From positions 124,001-188,000 of the forward strand of contig NZ_AQQS01000004.1 in NCBI RefSeq assembly GCF_002088275.1: a DNA stretch of 64,000 bases. Reading direction: 5' to 3'. A program made the position numbers and the translations under genes. Every line of letters begins with the position of its first letter. Positions within the stretch are counted from its first letter, which is position 1. This document shows positions 1 through 9,690 of this stretch, one piece after another. The notes beneath the pieces were generated by a model. The model searched no databases. It saw only the letters and a list, made by a program, of their open reading frames with translations, and was not told the origin of the DNA. Source of the DNA: Aurantimonas sp. 22II-16-19i. GTDB taxonomy: Bacteria > Pseudomonadota > Alphaproteobacteria > Rhizobiales > Rhizobiaceae.

Positions 1-822
1 GCGATCGACTGGCTGCGCACCAAGGGCATCGCAAAGGCCGACAAGAAGTCCGGGCGCACCGCCGCCGAGGGCCTGATCGGTGCGGCCGCCGAGGGCACCA
101 AGGCCGTCGTCGTCGAGGTCAATTCCGAGACCGACTTCGTCGCCCGCAACGAGGCCTTCCAGACCCTCGTGCGCGGCATCGCGACCGTCGCGCTCGCCAC
201 CGACGGCAGCGTCGAAGCGGTTTCGACGGCCACCTATCCGGCCTCCGGCAAGCCCGTCGCCGACACGATCCGCGATGCGATCGCCACGATCGGCGAGAAC
301 ATGAGCCTGCGCCGCGCCGCGATGCTGCAGGTCTCCGACGGCGTCGTCGCGACCTATATCCACAACCAGGTCGCCGACGGCCTCGGCAAGCTGGGCGTCC
401 TCGTCGCGATCGAATCGACGGGCGACAAGGCCAAGCTCGCGGCCTTCGGCCGTCAGGTGGCGATGCATGTCGCCGCCACCAATCCGCTGGCCCTGAATGC
501 CGAGGAGATCGATCCGACGGTCGTCGAGCGCGAGAAGGCGATCTTCTCCGAGCAGGCGCGGGCGTCGGGCAAGCCCGAGGCCATCATCGAGAAGATGGTC
601 GAGGGCCGGCTGCGCAAGTTCTACGAGGAGGTCGTCCTCCTCAAGCAGAACTTCGTGATCAACCCGGACCTCACCGTCGAGAAGGCCCTGGCCGAGGCCG
701 AGGCCGAGATCGGCGCCCCGGCGAAGATCACCGCCTTCGTCCGCTTTGCCCTCGGCGAGGGCATCGAGCGCGAAGAGAGCGATTTCGCCGCCGAGGTCGC
801 CGCGGCCGCCGGCAAGAAGTGA
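1..822 (+). CDS. tsf: Elongation factor Ts, 5'-truncated by window edge
   Basis: Translation elongation factor Ts, the cytoplasmic guanine-nucleotide exchange factor that recycles EF-Tu-GDP. The frame is open from base 1, and the 273 visible residues end at a TGA at 820-822. About 30 N-terminal residues, which include the start of the UBA-like domain, lie outside the window. The family signature [12 protein letters not shown] is visible near residue 39 of the fragment, followed by the long dimerisation region and a basic C-terminus. rpsB would be expected just upstream, as in most bacteria. A terminator-like hairpin at 893-926 closes the gene. Identification is secure; only the start is missing. 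Confidence 0.96.
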   Translation, partial: AIDWLRTKGIAKADKKSGRTAAEGLIGAAAEGTKAVVVEVNSETDFVARNEAFQTLVRGIATVALATDGSVEAVSTATYPASGKPVADTIRDAIATIGENMSLRRAAMLQVSDGVVATYIHNQVADGLGKLGVLVAIESTGDKAKLAAFGRQVAMHVAATNPLALNAEEIDPTVVEREKAIFSEQARASGKPEAIIEKMVEGRLRKFYEEVVLLKQNFVINPDLTVEKALAEAEAEIGAPAKITAFVRFALGEGIEREESDFAAEVAAAAGKK

Positions 823-892
823 TCCTGTCCGCGCCGGGCGTCTTCGCAAACGCTCGGCCGGCGGTTCGGTCGCTTTGGCGATCCACTTGATC

Positions 893-926
893 GGGCGCTC
901 GCTTCACAAGCGGGCGCCCTTATTGT
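893..926 (+). terminator. Probable intrinsic terminator after tsf
   Basis: An imperfect GC-rich stem (GGGCGC and CGCTT pairing with AAGCG and GCGCCC around a short CAC loop) is followed by a T-rich run, TTATTGT. It starts 70 bases after the tsf stop. It would separate the rpsB-tsf transcript from pyrH, which has its own long leader. Confidence 0.7.
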
Positions 927-1060
927 ATCGGCTGGCGCAAGCGGCGAGGCGCGAGGCGCTTCGCGGGTGAGGACCCGCAGGCGCGGGGAGGTTGTCCTCG
1001 TGCCGGCGGCGAAGGAAATCGGCCGGCCGGCGGGCGAAGACGGCGCGCGGTGCCCGGACC

Positions 1061-1166
1061 GATACCTGTGACCCGGGAGACCGATCCCGGGTCACAGGTA
1101 TCGAGCCCGCGGGGCGATTGAGCGTGAACCCCTTGGCACCGGTCGAAGACCGGGCCGAAGGTATGA
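1061..1166 (+). repeat. Hairpin-plus-tail intergenic repeat, copy 1 (pyrH leader)
   Basis: A perfect 18-bp stem pairs 1061-1078 (GATACCTGTGACCCGGGA) with 1085-1102 around a 6-base loop. A conserved tail follows that carries a second small hairpin (CCGGTC-GAA-GACCGG) and ends in GGTATGA. The same architecture occurs at 16095-16201 (minus), 33295-33398 and 62123-62229, with different but still complementary stem arms. This copy ends 13 bases before the pyrH ATG, so it lies in the pyrH leader if transcription starts upstream. I do not recognise the family by name. The rest of the 823-1179 gap holds the tsf terminator and nothing else I can identify. Confidence 0.85.
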
Positions 1167-1179
1167 GACAGGATATCAG

Positions 1180-1899
1180 ATGACCTCGGAAATCCGCTAC
1201 CGCCGCGTCCTGCTGAAGGTGTCGGGCGAAGCGCTCATGGGGGAGCAGGGCTTCGGCATCGACGTCGCGGTGGTCGACCGGATCGCCTCCGACATCGCCG
1301 AGGCGCGGGCGCTGGGCGTCGAGATCTCCATCGTGATCGGCGGCGGCAACATCTTTCGCGGCGTCGCGGTCGCCTCCAAGGGCGGCGACCGGGTGACCGG
1401 CGACCACATGGGCATGCTCGGCACCGTCATCAACGCGCTGGCGCTGCGGACCTCGCTCACCAAGATGGGCATCGACGCGATCGTCCTCTCGGCCATCGCC
1501 ATGCCGGAGATCTGCGAGAACTTCACCCAGCGCGCCGCGCTCGCCCACCAGGCGGCCGGCCGGGTCGTGATCTTCGCCGGCGGCACCGGCAATCCGTTCT
1601 TCACCACCGATTCCGCCGGCGCCCTCAGGGCCGCCGAAATGGGCGCCGCGGCCCTGTTCAAGGGCACCCAGGTCGACGGCATCTATTCCGCCGATCCGAA
1701 ATTCGTGCCCGATGCCGAGCGATTCGACCGGCTGACCCATGCCGAGGTGCTGGGACGCGGCCTCGCCGTCATGGATGTCGCGGCCGTCGCGCTCGCCCGC
1801 GAGAACCACATTCCGATCGTCGTCTTCTCGATCCACCAGAAGGGCGAATTCGCCCGGATCCTGGCTGGCGCCGGCCGCGCGACGATCGTATCGGATTGA
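1180..1899 (+). CDS. pyrH: UMP kinase
   Basis: Uridylate kinase, a hexameric cytoplasmic enzyme of the amino-acid-kinase fold that phosphorylates UMP to UDP for RNA and nucleotide-sugar synthesis. The 239 residues match the bacterial PyrH length. Near the N-terminus is the phosphate-binding LLKVSGEALMG stretch, followed by IVIGGGNIFRG, and the nucleotide-binding TDSAGALRAAEM region lies in the second half. The ATG at 1180 has only a weak Shine-Dalgarno (AGGAT), and a structured repeat lies just upstream. It precedes frr by 45 bases, the usual alphaproteobacterial tsf-pyrH-frr order. Confidence 0.96.
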   Translation: MTSEIRYRRVLLKVSGEALMGEQGFGIDVAVVDRIASDIAEARALGVEISIVIGGGNIFRGVAVASKGGDRVTGDHMGMLGTVINALALRTSLTKMGIDAIVLSAIAMPEICENFTQRAALAHQAAGRVVIFAGGTGNPFFTTDSAGALRAAEMGAAALFKGTQVDGIYSADPKFVPDAERFDRLTHAEVLGRGLAVMDVAAVALARENHIPIVVFSIHQKGEFARILAGAGRATIVSD

Positions 1900-1944
1900 A
1901 GCGTTCCCCCATACCCGCAAGGATTTCAGAGAAGGACCCGCACC

Positions 1945-2502
1945 ATGGCCGAATTCGATCTCAATGAACTGAAGCGCCGCATGGAAGGCGCCGTGAACAG
2001 CCTGAAGAGCGATCTGGCGGGTCTTCGCACCGGCCGCGCCTCGGCCAATCTCCTCGATCCGATCACCGTCGAGGCCTATGGCTCCCAGATGCCGCTCAAC
2101 CAGGTGGCGAACGTCACCGTGCCGGAGCCGCGCATGGTGGCGGTGACGGTGTGGGACAAGCAGATGGTCGGCAAGGTGGAGCGGGCGATCCGCGAGAGCA
2201 GCCTCGGCCTCAACCCGATCACCGACGGCACGACCCTGCGCATCCCGCTGCCGGAGCTGAACGAGGAGCGCCGCCGGGAACTCGTCAAGGTCGCCCACCA
2301 GTACGCCGAGAGCGCCAAGGTCGCCGTCCGCCACGTTCGCCGCGACGGCATGGACACGCTGAAGAAGGCCGAGAAGGCCGGCGACATCGGCCAGGACGAG
2401 AGCCGCCAGCAGTCGGACAAGGTCCAGAAGATGACCGACGACACGATTGCGGAAATCGACAAATTGCTTTCCGGCAAGGAAGGCGAAATCATGCAGGTGT
2501 AA
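1945..2502 (+). CDS. frr: Ribosome recycling factor
   Basis: Ribosome recycling factor, which with EF-G splits post-termination ribosomes in the cytoplasm. At 185 residues it has the normal family length. It begins [17 protein letters not shown] and contains the conserved [14 protein letters not shown] segment near residues 27-40 and a [14 protein letters not shown] helix in the C-terminal three-helix bundle. A good ribosome-binding site (GAAGGA) sits 11 bases before the ATG. It lies 45 bases after pyrH and 59 bases before uppS, consistent with co-transcription. Confidence 0.97.
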   Translation: MAEFDLNELKRRMEGAVNSLKSDLAGLRTGRASANLLDPITVEAYGSQMPLNQVANVTVPEPRMVAVTVWDKQMVGKVERAIRESSLGLNPITDGTTLRIPLPELNEERRRELVKVAHQYAESAKVAVRHVRRDGMDTLKKAEKAGDIGQDESRQQSDKVQKMTDDTIAEIDKLLSGKEGEIMQV

Positions 2503-2561
2503 GGACGTGTGATCGTCGGCGCGTCGCGCCGGCAGGCCAATCGCAGGGAAGGGCGAGGACA

Positions 2562-3278
2562 GTGCGGCATCCCCGACATGTCGCCATCATCATGGATGGC
2601 AACGGACGCTGGGCGCGGGCGCGCGGCCTGCCACGCAGCATGGGCCATCGCCGCGGGGTGGAGGCGGTGCGTGCGGCCGTGCGCGCCGCCGGCGAGCTCG
2701 GCATCGAGTACCTGACCCTGTTCGCGTTTTCCTCGGAGAACTGGCGGCGTCCGAAGGACGAGGTCGAGGAACTGCTCGGGCTGCTCCGGCACTTCATCCG
2801 CCGCGATCTCGCCGATCTCCACAAGGAGGGCGTCAGGGTTCGGGTGATCGGCGCGCGGGACGACCTGTCGGCCGACATCCGCTCGCTGCTCGAGGAGGCC
2901 GAGAACCTCACCAAGGACAACGGCCGCCAGACCCTCGTCATCGCCTTCAACTACGGCGCCCGCGACGAGGTGGCGAGGGCGGTGCGGCGGATCGCCGAGA
3001 AGTTCGCCGCCGGCGAGGTCACCCTCGACGCGCTGACCGCCGACTATCTCGGGGAGCACATGGACACCGCCGGCATCCCCGACCCGGACCTCATCATCCG
3101 CACCAGCGGCGAACTCAGGCTGTCGAACTTCCTTTTGTGGCAGGCGGCCTATTCCGAATTCGTCTTCCTGCCGTGCCTGTGGCCGGACTTCGACCGCAAG
3201 GCGTTCGAGGACGCCATCGCCGAATATGCCAGCCGCGATCGCCGCTACGGGGGACTGTCGCGGGAAATTGCATCCTGA
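2562..3278 (+). CDS. uppS: Undecaprenyl diphosphate synthase (isoprenyl transferase)
   Basis: Cis-prenyltransferase that condenses isopentenyl diphosphate units onto farnesyl diphosphate to make undecaprenyl diphosphate, the lipid carrier for peptidoglycan and polysaccharides. The reading frame extends far upstream, but the GTG at 2562 is the likely start: it follows AGGGAAGGGCGAGGAC and gives [18 protein letters not shown] with the catalytic Asp at residue 12. The product is then 238 residues, normal for the family. The C-terminal signature [15 protein letters not shown], which binds the incoming substrate, is present. The stop lies 4 bases before the cdsA start, so the two are probably translationally coupled. 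Confidence 0.94.
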   Translation: MRHPRHVAIIMDGNGRWARARGLPRSMGHRRGVEAVRAAVRAAGELGIEYLTLFAFSSENWRRPKDEVEELLGLLRHFIRRDLADLHKEGVRVRVIGARDDLSADIRSLLEEAENLTKDNGRQTLVIAFNYGARDEVARAVRRIAEKFAAGEVTLDALTADYLGEHMDTAGIPDPDLIIRTSGELRLSNFLLWQAAYSEFVFLPCLWPDFDRKAFEDAIAEYASRDRRYGGLSREIAS

Positions 3279-3282
3279 CGAG

Positions 3283-4134
3283 ATGGGGCTCGGGGTCAGA
3301 CGATTCTTCACCGAGGGTAGCTGGAGCGATCTGCGTTCACGGTTGATCTCGGCCGTGGTGCTCGGGGTTCTGGTCCTGCTGCTGGTGTTCGCCGGCGGCT
3401 GGTGGTTCCGGATCCTGTGCTGCGCGACCGGTTTCATCGTCTTCGACGAATGGACGAGGATCACCCGGGCGAGGCGGCTGCGGCCGCACTTCACCTTCGG
3501 GCGGCGCGTCTTCTACCTCTCGCTCATCCTCTTCGCCTGCGGCTTCGATCTCGCCGCCCTGGCGGTCTTCTTCGCCGGCACGGGGTTCCTCGCCTTCATC
3601 GACCGGAGCGAGCGCAAGGCCGACTGGCTCGTCGGCGGCCTTTTCTATGCGGGGGCGGCGACCTTTCCGCCCGCTCTCCTGCGCGGCGACGACCTGCCGG
3701 GGCTCCTGACCATCGGCTTCCTCGTCACCGTCGTCTGGTCGACCGACATCTTCGCCTACTTCACCGGCCGCTCCCTGGGCGGGCCGAAACTGTTGCCGAT
3801 GGTCTCGCCGAAGAAGACCATGTCGGGCGCGCTGGGCGGGCTCGTCGCGGCCATCGCCTTGGGCTCGCTCTTCGCCTATGGTGCGGGGAACGTCGCCGGT
3901 CCGCTGATCGTCGTCCTGGCGGCCGTCCTGTCGGTTGCGGGCCAGGCGGGCGATCTCTACGAATCCTGGATCAAGCGCCGCTTCGGAGTGAAGGATTCCG
4001 GCCGCCTCATTCCCGGCCACGGGGGGCTGATGGACCGGATCGACGCCCTGATCGTGGCGACCACCGTCGCCTGGCTGGTCGGGATGTTCGTCGCCGGTTT
4101 CGCCAGTCCTGCGGCCGGACTGTTTCCGATCTGA
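3283..4134 (+). CDS. cdsA: Phosphatidate cytidylyltransferase
   Basis: Integral-membrane CDP-diacylglycerol synthase, which converts phosphatidate and CTP into the precursor of all membrane phospholipids. I take the ATG at 3283, four bases after uppS, rather than the in-frame ATG at 3226 inside uppS; this gives 283 residues. Many hydrophobic segments are visible. The C-terminal CDS signature is clear: SWIKRRFGVKDSG followed by IPGHGGLMDRIDAL. dxr, which often follows cdsA in alphaproteobacteria, is absent; the next gene is rseP after 190 bases. Confidence 0.93.
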   Translation: MGLGVRRFFTEGSWSDLRSRLISAVVLGVLVLLLVFAGGWWFRILCCATGFIVFDEWTRITRARRLRPHFTFGRRVFYLSLILFACGFDLAALAVFFAGTGFLAFIDRSERKADWLVGGLFYAGAATFPPALLRGDDLPGLLTIGFLVTVVWSTDIFAYFTGRSLGGPKLLPMVSPKKTMSGALGGLVAAIALGSLFAYGAGNVAGPLIVVLAAVLSVAGQAGDLYESWIKRRFGVKDSGRLIPGHGGLMDRIDALIVATTVAWLVGMFVAGFASPAAGLFPI

Positions 4135-4140
4135 GACCCG

Positions 4141-4156
4141 GTCCGATCGATCGGAC
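4141..4156. other. 16-base perfect palindrome after cdsA
   Basis: GTCCGATCGATCGGAC begins 6 bases after the cdsA stop codon. It is perfectly self-complementary but has neither a loop nor a T-run, so it is a weak terminator candidate and could be a protein-binding site. Its role is unknown. Confidence 0.4.
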
Positions 4157-4255
4157 AGGATCTGGTCTCGAATCGGTGCGGCCATCGGGCCGGGTGGAAG
4201 CCGGGTATCCCGAAGGGGATCGACCGCAGGTCGCACGAGGCGCCGGCGCGGGCAT

Positions 4256-4283
4256 TTGCGGCACCGCCCGCCACTGCTATAGA
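4256..4283 (+). promoter_or_regulatory. Candidate promoter for rseP-bamA
   Basis: TTGCGG at 4256-4261 and TATAGA at 4278-4283 are separated by 16 bases, and lie 41 bases upstream of the rseP start. The -10 element stands out in GC-rich DNA. This is judged by eye only; the gene may also be read from upstream. Confidence 0.35.
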
Positions 4284-4324
4284 ATCCGGCAGGCAGCCCT
4301 GCCGCCACCAAGGAGAGACGAGAC

Positions 4325-5464
4325 ATGGACATCGGAGCGATCACCTCCGGCCTTTGGAGCCATGGCCTGATCTACATCGTGCCGTTCCTGTTCGTCCTGA
4401 CGATCATCGTCTTCTTCCACGAACTCGGCCACTTCCTGATCGGCCGCCTGTGCGGCATCAAGGCGCTGACCTTCTCGGTCGGCTTCGGCCCCGAGCTGAT
4501 CGGCTTCACCGATCGCCAGGGGACGCGCTGGAAGCTCGCCGCGATCCCGCTCGGCGGCTACGTCAAGTTCCTCGGCGACGAGAACGCGGCATCGGTGCCC
4601 GATCGCGAGGGCGTTTCGGCGATGAGCGAGGCCGAGCGGCGGCATGCCTTTCCGGCGGCGAGCGTCGGGCGCCGCGCCGCGACGGTCGCGGCAGGCCCCA
4701 TCGCCAACTTCATCCTCTCCATCGTCATCTTCGCCGCCGTGGTCTTCGTCAGCGGCCGGGTCGTCGGCGATCCGGTGGTCTCCGGCGTCGAGCCGGATTC
4801 GCCCGCCATGGCGGCCGGCTTCGAGGCCGGCGACCGGGTGCTGTCCGCCGACGGCGAGGCGATCGGCTACTTCTCCGACCTGCAGCGCCACGTCGCCGCG
4901 GTGGGCGCCAACCCGATCACCTTCGAGGTGGAGCGCGGCGGCCGGACGGTCGAGCTGACGGTGACGCCACGGATCGAGGCGCGCGAGGACGAATTCGGCA
5001 ACAGCTTCACCATGCCGGTGGTGGGCTTGCGGGCGGACAATGCCAATGGCGGCTTCCGGGTGGAGGAACTCGGCCCGGTCGAGTCGCTGCAATACGGCGT
5101 GTCCCAGACCTGGTTCGTCGCCAGCCAGACGGTCGTCTTCATCGGCCAGGTCGTCACGGGCCGCCAGAGCGCCGACCAGATCGGCGGGCCGATCCGCATC
5201 GCCCAGGTGTCGAGCCAGGTCTCGACGATCGGCCTCGGCGCCCTGCTCAACCTGGCGGCGCTCTTGTCGATCTCGATCGGAATCCTCAACCTGTTGCCGA
5301 TTCCGATGCTCGACGGCGGGCACCTCCTGTTCTACGCCTTCGAGGCGGTGCGCGGGCGGCCGCTGAGCGAGCGGGTCCAGGAACTCGGCTTCAAGATCGG
5401 TCTCGCTCTCGTCACGATGCTCATGATATTTGCATTCTGGAACGACATTTCCGGCCAGGTGTAG
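4325..5464 (+). CDS. rseP: Site-2 intramembrane zinc protease RseP
   Basis: Membrane-embedded M50 metalloprotease that completes regulated intramembrane proteolysis of anti-sigma factors and clears signal-peptide remnants. The zinc motif HELGH is at residues 32-36 in the first membrane helix. A PDZ domain follows in the periplasmic loop (around residues 135-215). The third zinc ligand is in the LDGGH segment near residue 330, embedded in a hydrophobic stretch. At 379 residues it has a normal length. The start has a good ribosome-binding site (AAGGAGA). Its position before bamA suggests a link to envelope-stress control. Confidence 0.95.
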   Translation: MDIGAITSGLWSHGLIYIVPFLFVLTIIVFFHELGHFLIGRLCGIKALTFSVGFGPELIGFTDRQGTRWKLAAIPLGGYVKFLGDENAASVPDREGVSAMSEAERRHAFPAASVGRRAATVAAGPIANFILSIVIFAAVVFVSGRVVGDPVVSGVEPDSPAMAAGFEAGDRVLSADGEAIGYFSDLQRHVAAVGANPITFEVERGGRTVELTVTPRIEAREDEFGNSFTMPVVGLRADNANGGFRVEELGPVESLQYGVSQTWFVASQTVVFIGQVVTGRQSADQIGGPIRIAQVSSQVSTIGLGALLNLAALLSISIGILNLLPIPMLDGGHLLFYAFEAVRGRPLSERVQELGFKIGLALVTMLMIFAFWNDISGQV

Positions 5465-5661
5465 GGGCGTCTGGCCGGCTCCGGGGGGACAGAATTGGTT
5501 AACCATGACGGCATGGTTCGTGACCGCCTTGCAACGGCGTTTCCGATTCCTCAATCCACTGAGACGAGTTTGCTTGAACGCCCTACCAAAGCCGGTACAA
5601 GGCAGACTCTGGAAATGCACGTCCTGCTCAACGGCAAGAAGACGACAAGGTGGTTGGAAAT

Positions 5662-8115
5662 ATGAAGGCTGGAACGAAAACCCTGCGCGCGGTGGCCGCT
5701 ATCGCGCTCTCTTCGACCGTCCTCGCCGCCACCACGCTGACCGTGCAGGTCGCCGCGACGTCGGCGGCCAACGCCGCAGTGGTCAATCGCATCGCGGTCA
5801 GCGGCAACAGCCGCGTCGATAGCGAGACGATCCGCGGCTTCATGCAGATCAGGCCGGGGCAGAACGTCACCGACGCCGACCAGGATGCGGCGGTCCGTCG
5901 TCTCTATTCGACGGGGCTGTTCTCAAACGTGCGGATCAGCCAGTCCGGCAGCACCCTGACCGTGCAGGTCGACGAGAACCAGATCGTCAACCAGGTGCTG
6001 TTCCAGGGCAATTCGAAGATCAAGGACGAGCAGCTCACCGCCACCGTCCAGACCTCGCCGCGCGGACCCTATTCGCAGGTCACGGTCGATGCCGACGTCG
6101 AGGCGATCAAGGCCGCCTATGTCTCCATCGGCCGCAGCGACGCCATCGTGACCGCGCAGACCCAGCCGATCGGCCAGGGCCGCGTCAACGTCATCTACAA
6201 CATCCAGGAAGGCGACCGCACGAAGATCGCCTCGATCAGCATCGTCGGCAACAACGCCTTTTCCGACGGCCGGCTGAAGCAGGTGATCTCGCTGCGCGAG
6301 ACCGGCATTCTGAGCTTCATCCAGCGCGACGACGTCTACGATCCGGACAAGCTGCAGTCCGACGAAGAGACGATGCGCCGCTTCTACTACAACCACGGCT
6401 ATGCCGACTTCCGGATCCTGTCGGCCGTCGCCGAGCTCGATCCCAGCCAGAACTCCTATTTCATCACCTTCACGGTGGACGAGGGCGAGCGCTACACCTT
6501 CGGCGACGTGCGGATCGACTCGACCATCGAAGGCGTCGACACCCAGGTCCTCTATGACGAGCTCGATACGGCGCCCGGCGACGTCTACAGCGCCAAGGAG
6601 GTCGAGAACTCCCTCGTCAACGTGACCAACGCGCTGGCCAACAAGGGCTTCGCCTTCGCCCAGGTGACGCCGCGCGGCGACCGCGACTTCACCAACCACA
6701 CCATCGCCATCGACTATGTGATCGACCAGGGGCCCCGCGCCTATGTCGAGCGCATCGAGATCCGCGGCAACACCAAGACCCGCGACTACGTCATCCGCCG
6801 CGAGTTCGACATCTCCGAGGGCGACGCCTTCAACCAGGTGCTGGTGCAGCGCGCCAAGCAGCGCCTGGAGGACCTGCAATATTTCAACACGGTGAAGATC
6901 TCGACGGCTCCGGGCTCCGAGCCCGACCGGGTTATCGTCATCGTCGACGTGTCGGAGAAGGCCACCGGCCAGATCTCGGTCGGCGGCGGCTACACCACCA
7001 GCGGCGACTCTTCGGGTCCCGTCGCCGAAGTCGGCATCCAGGAGCGCAACTTCCTCGGCCGCGGCCAGTTCATCAAGGTCTCGGCGGGCCTCGGCACCAA
7101 CAGCCGCAGCTACAACCTCTCCTTCACCGAGCCGTATTTCCTCGGGCAGCGCCTTGCCGCGGGCTTCGACGTCTATCACTCCGAGACCTCGACGGACGAC
7201 TACGACGTCACCCGCACAGGCGGCGACGTCCGGCTCTCGGCTCCGATCACCGACCATCTGACGGCGACGCTCGCCTACAACATCAAGAGCGAGAGCTACG
7301 GCGACAACACCGGCCAGACGGTCGAGAATCCGGACTACGATCCGCTGATACCCGGATCGGAGGAATTCATCGACAGCAGTTGCGGAGCGCCTAACCCACT
7401 CGGCAACCTCGTCGACGAAGGCGGCAACCCGCTGACCGCTCCGTCCTTCACCGACTCGCCGATCATCAACGCGGCGATCTGCCAGGGCGACTACCTCACC
7501 TCGTCGGTCTCCTACCAGTTCACCTACAACACCCTCGACAACAACAAGGATCCGCGCAACGGGTTCATCGGCTCGGTCGGCCAGGAGTTCGCCGGTCTCG
7601 GCGGCGACGCCAGGTTCCTCAAGACCACCGGCAAGGCCTCCTACTTCAACCTCCTCAGCGAGGAGTTCGACGTGGTCGGCCAGCTGTCCGGCGGCGCCGG
7701 CAACGTCACCAAGCTCGGCGACGACCTGCGCGTCTTCGACAACTTCTTCAAGGGACAGGACATCGTCCGCGGCTTCGACACGCGGGGCATCGGCCCGCGC
7801 CAGTACGGCGTCGCCATCGGTGGCGAGAACTACGGCAACGTCTCGGCCGAGGCGACCTTCCCGCTGCCGGGCATCAGCCGGGATCTGGGCTTCCGCGGCG
7901 CGGTCTTCGCCGATGCCGGTTCGCTCTGGGGCAGCGAGTTCGACGACCAGCCCGGCGTGAAGGGCACCGACTTCGCGCTGCGTGCATCGGCAGGCGTCGG
8001 CCTGATCTGGGCCTCGCCCTTCGGCCCGCTGCGCGTCAACTACGCCCACCCGCTGATGAAGGAAGACTTCGACGACACCCAGGAATTCTCCTTCGGTTTC
8101 TCGTCACGCTTCTGA
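5662..8115 (+). CDS. bamA: Outer membrane protein assembly factor BamA
   Basis: Central subunit of the BAM complex, which inserts beta-barrel proteins into the outer membrane. I prefer the ATG at 5662 (817 residues) to the in-frame GTG at 5650, because AAGG at 5646 is better spaced for it. An N-terminal signal peptide is followed by about five POTRA repeats (roughly residues 45-435) and a C-terminal 16-strand barrel. It ends with the aromatic Phe expected for outer-membrane export (FSFGFSSRF). The 185-base leader holds a 7-bp hairpin (AACCATG-ACGG-CATGGTT, 5501-5518) of unknown role. The gene lies between rseP and lpxD, as is usual in this group. Confidence 0.96.
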   Translation: MKAGTKTLRAVAAIALSSTVLAATTLTVQVAATSAANAAVVNRIAVSGNSRVDSETIRGFMQIRPGQNVTDADQDAAVRRLYSTGLFSNVRISQSGSTLTVQVDENQIVNQVLFQGNSKIKDEQLTATVQTSPRGPYSQVTVDADVEAIKAAYVSIGRSDAIVTAQTQPIGQGRVNVIYNIQEGDRTKIASISIVGNNAFSDGRLKQVISLRETGILSFIQRDDVYDPDKLQSDEETMRRFYYNHGYADFRILSAVAELDPSQNSYFITFTVDEGERYTFGDVRIDSTIEGVDTQVLYDELDTAPGDVYSAKEVENSLVNVTNALANKGFAFAQVTPRGDRDFTNHTIAIDYVIDQGPRAYVERIEIRGNTKTRDYVIRREFDISEGDAFNQVLVQRAKQRLEDLQYFNTVKISTAPGSEPDRVIVIVDVSEKATGQISVGGGYTTSGDSSGPVAEVGIQERNFLGRGQFIKVSAGLGTNSRSYNLSFTEPYFLGQRLAAGFDVYHSETSTDDYDVTRTGGDVRLSAPITDHLTATLAYNIKSESYGDNTGQTVENPDYDPLIPGSEEFIDSSCGAPNPLGNLVDEGGNPLTAPSFTDSPIINAAICQGDYLTSSVSYQFTYNTLDNNKDPRNGFIGSVGQEFAGLGGDARFLKTTGKASYFNLLSEEFDVVGQLSGGAGNVTKLGDDLRVFDNFFKGQDIVRGFDTRGIGPRQYGVAIGGENYGNVSAEATFPLPGISRDLGFRGAVFADAGSLWGSEFDDQPGVKGTDFALRASAGVGLIWASPFGPLRVNYAHPLMKEDFDDTQEFSFGFSSRF

Positions 8116-8162
8116 GGCCCGAGAAAAGGGGGCGGGGAGGTTTGCCTCCCTGCCGTTACCAC

Positions 8163-9224
8163 ATGCCCGATACGTCCTTCTTTCCCCGGGGGCCCGGTCT
8201 GACCGTGGGCGAGATCGCCGCGATCAGCGGCGCCCGGCCAGGAGAGGGGACAGATCCTGCGATCGTCCTTTCGGGACTGGCGCCGCTGGATCGGGCGCGC
8301 GCCGACGATCTGTCCTTCTTCGACAGCCCGCGCTATGCCGAGCAACTGGCCGTGACGCGGGCGGGATGCATCGTCGTTGCCCCCAAGCACCTGGCGTTCC
8401 TGCCGGCGGGGCTCGCCCATCTCGTCGCCGACAGCGTCCATCACGCCTTCGCCGCCGCTGGTCGCAGGCTATTTCCCGCCGCCCTGGTGCCGGCCAGCGT
8501 CACCCGGGCCGAGGGCATTTCCCAGAGCGCCGACGTCGACCCCTCCGCCGAGATCGAGGATGGCGTGACCATCGAGGCCTTCGCCGTGATCGGGGCCGGC
8601 GTGAGGATCGGCCGCGGCACGATCGTCTCCCCGGGCGCGGTGATCTCGCCGGGCTGCGCCATCGGCCGCGACTGCCGGATCGGTCCGCAGGTCTGCCTGT
8701 CGAACGCGTTGCTCGGCAACCGCGTGGTGCTGCATCCGGGCGTGAAGATCGGCCAGGACGGGTTCGGCTACGTGGCCGGCCGGGCTGGCCTCGACAAGGT
8801 GGTGCAGGTCGGCCGGGTGATCATCCAGGACGACGTCGAGATCGGCGCAAACGCGACCATCGACCGCGGCGCGATCCGCGACACGGTCATCGGCGAGGGG
8901 ACCAAGATCGATAATCAGGTCCAGGTCGGGCACAACGTCGCCATCGGGCGACACAGCGCGATCGTTGCCCAGGTCGGCATTTCCGGCTCGACCACCATCG
9001 GCGACGGCGTCATGATCGGTGGACAGGTCGGCATCAACGGCCATGTCACCATCGGCGACGGGGCGCAGATCGCCGCAGTTTCCGGCGTGGCCGGCGATGT
9101 GCCCAAAGGCGCGCGCTGGGGCGGCATTCCGGCGCGGCCGATGCGCCAATGGCTTCGCGAAGCGAGATTCCTGTCTGAACTTGCCGCAAAGGGACGAACA
9201 CCGAGACATGAGCGCGATGACTGA
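8163..9224 (+). CDS. lpxD: UDP-3-O-(3-hydroxyacyl)glucosamine N-acyltransferase
   Basis: Third enzyme of lipid A synthesis, which N-acylates UDP-3-O-acyl-glucosamine in the cytoplasm. An N-terminal uridine-binding domain (roughly residues 1-100) precedes a long left-handed parallel beta helix of hexapeptide repeats, then a helical tail. I use the ATG at 8163 (353 residues); a TTG at 8142 is in frame. A small hairpin (GGGAGG-TTTG-CCTCCC, 8135-8150) hides the only GGAGG sequence, so the true start and initiation control are uncertain. The 3' end overlaps fabZ by 17 bases. Confidence 0.94.
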   Translation: MPDTSFFPRGPGLTVGEIAAISGARPGEGTDPAIVLSGLAPLDRARADDLSFFDSPRYAEQLAVTRAGCIVVAPKHLAFLPAGLAHLVADSVHHAFAAAGRRLFPAALVPASVTRAEGISQSADVDPSAEIEDGVTIEAFAVIGAGVRIGRGTIVSPGAVISPGCAIGRDCRIGPQVCLSNALLGNRVVLHPGVKIGQDGFGYVAGRAGLDKVVQVGRVIIQDDVEIGANATIDRGAIRDTVIGEGTKIDNQVQVGHNVAIGRHSAIVAQVGISGSTTIGDGVMIGGQVGINGHVTIGDGAQIAAVSGVAGDVPKGARWGGIPARPMRQWLREARFLSELAAKGRTPRHERDD

Positions 9225-9687
9225 CGCCCCCACGACGCTGGAAAGCGCCGACATCACCAGGGTCATGGAGCTTCTGCCCCATCGCTATCCGTTCCTGATG
9301 GTCGACCGGATCGTCGACATCGACCGGGACATGAGCGCCGTCGGGATCAAGAACGTCACCGCCAACGAGCCGCATTTCCTCGGCCATTTCCCTTCCGCGC
9401 CGGTCATGCCGGGCGTCCTGATCATCGAGGGCATGGCCCAGACCGCCGGGGCGATCTGCACGCTGGCGAGGGGCGGCGACGCGCCGGCGCTGGTCTATTT
9501 CATGACCATCGACAACGCCAAGTTCCGCAAGCCGGTGGTGCCGGGAGACCGGCTCGAATACCACGTCAGGCAGACCAAGAAGCGCGGCAACATCTGGAAG
9601 TTCGACTGCGTCGCCAAGGTCGACGACCAGAAGGTGGCGGAGGCCTCGGTGAGCGCCATGCTGCTGCCGCGCGACGACGCAAAGTAG
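9208..9687 (+). CDS. fabZ: 3-hydroxyacyl-ACP dehydratase FabZ
   Basis: Hotdog-fold dehydratase that removes water from 3-hydroxyacyl-ACP in fatty acid synthesis, competing with lpxA and lpxD for the same hydroxyacyl-ACP pool. The frame is open upstream inside lpxD. The ATG at 9208 gives 159 residues, which fits the family. Catalytic motifs are visible: the [11 protein letters not shown] start of the core, [14 protein letters not shown] with the catalytic His, and [10 protein letters not shown] with the catalytic Glu. It overlaps lpxD by 17 bases and ends 3 bases before lpxA, so the three are tightly coupled. Confidence 0.96.
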   Translation: MSAMTDAPTTLESADITRVMELLPHRYPFLMVDRIVDIDRDMSAVGIKNVTANEPHFLGHFPSAPVMPGVLIIEGMAQTAGAICTLARGGDAPALVYFMTIDNAKFRKPVVPGDRLEYHVRQTKKRGNIWKFDCVAKVDDQKVAEASVSAMLLPRDDAK

Positions 9688-9690
9688 ACG

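Noticed and set aside
904-2334. A 476-codon minus-strand ORF over pyrH and frr
   Set aside because: It is antisense to two secure genes and their leader, has a low-complexity translation, and is explained by GC bias.
5923-8049. A 708-codon open frame antisense to bamA
   Set aside because: This is again a GC-driven shadow of a conserved sense gene, with a low-complexity translation and no ribosome-binding site.
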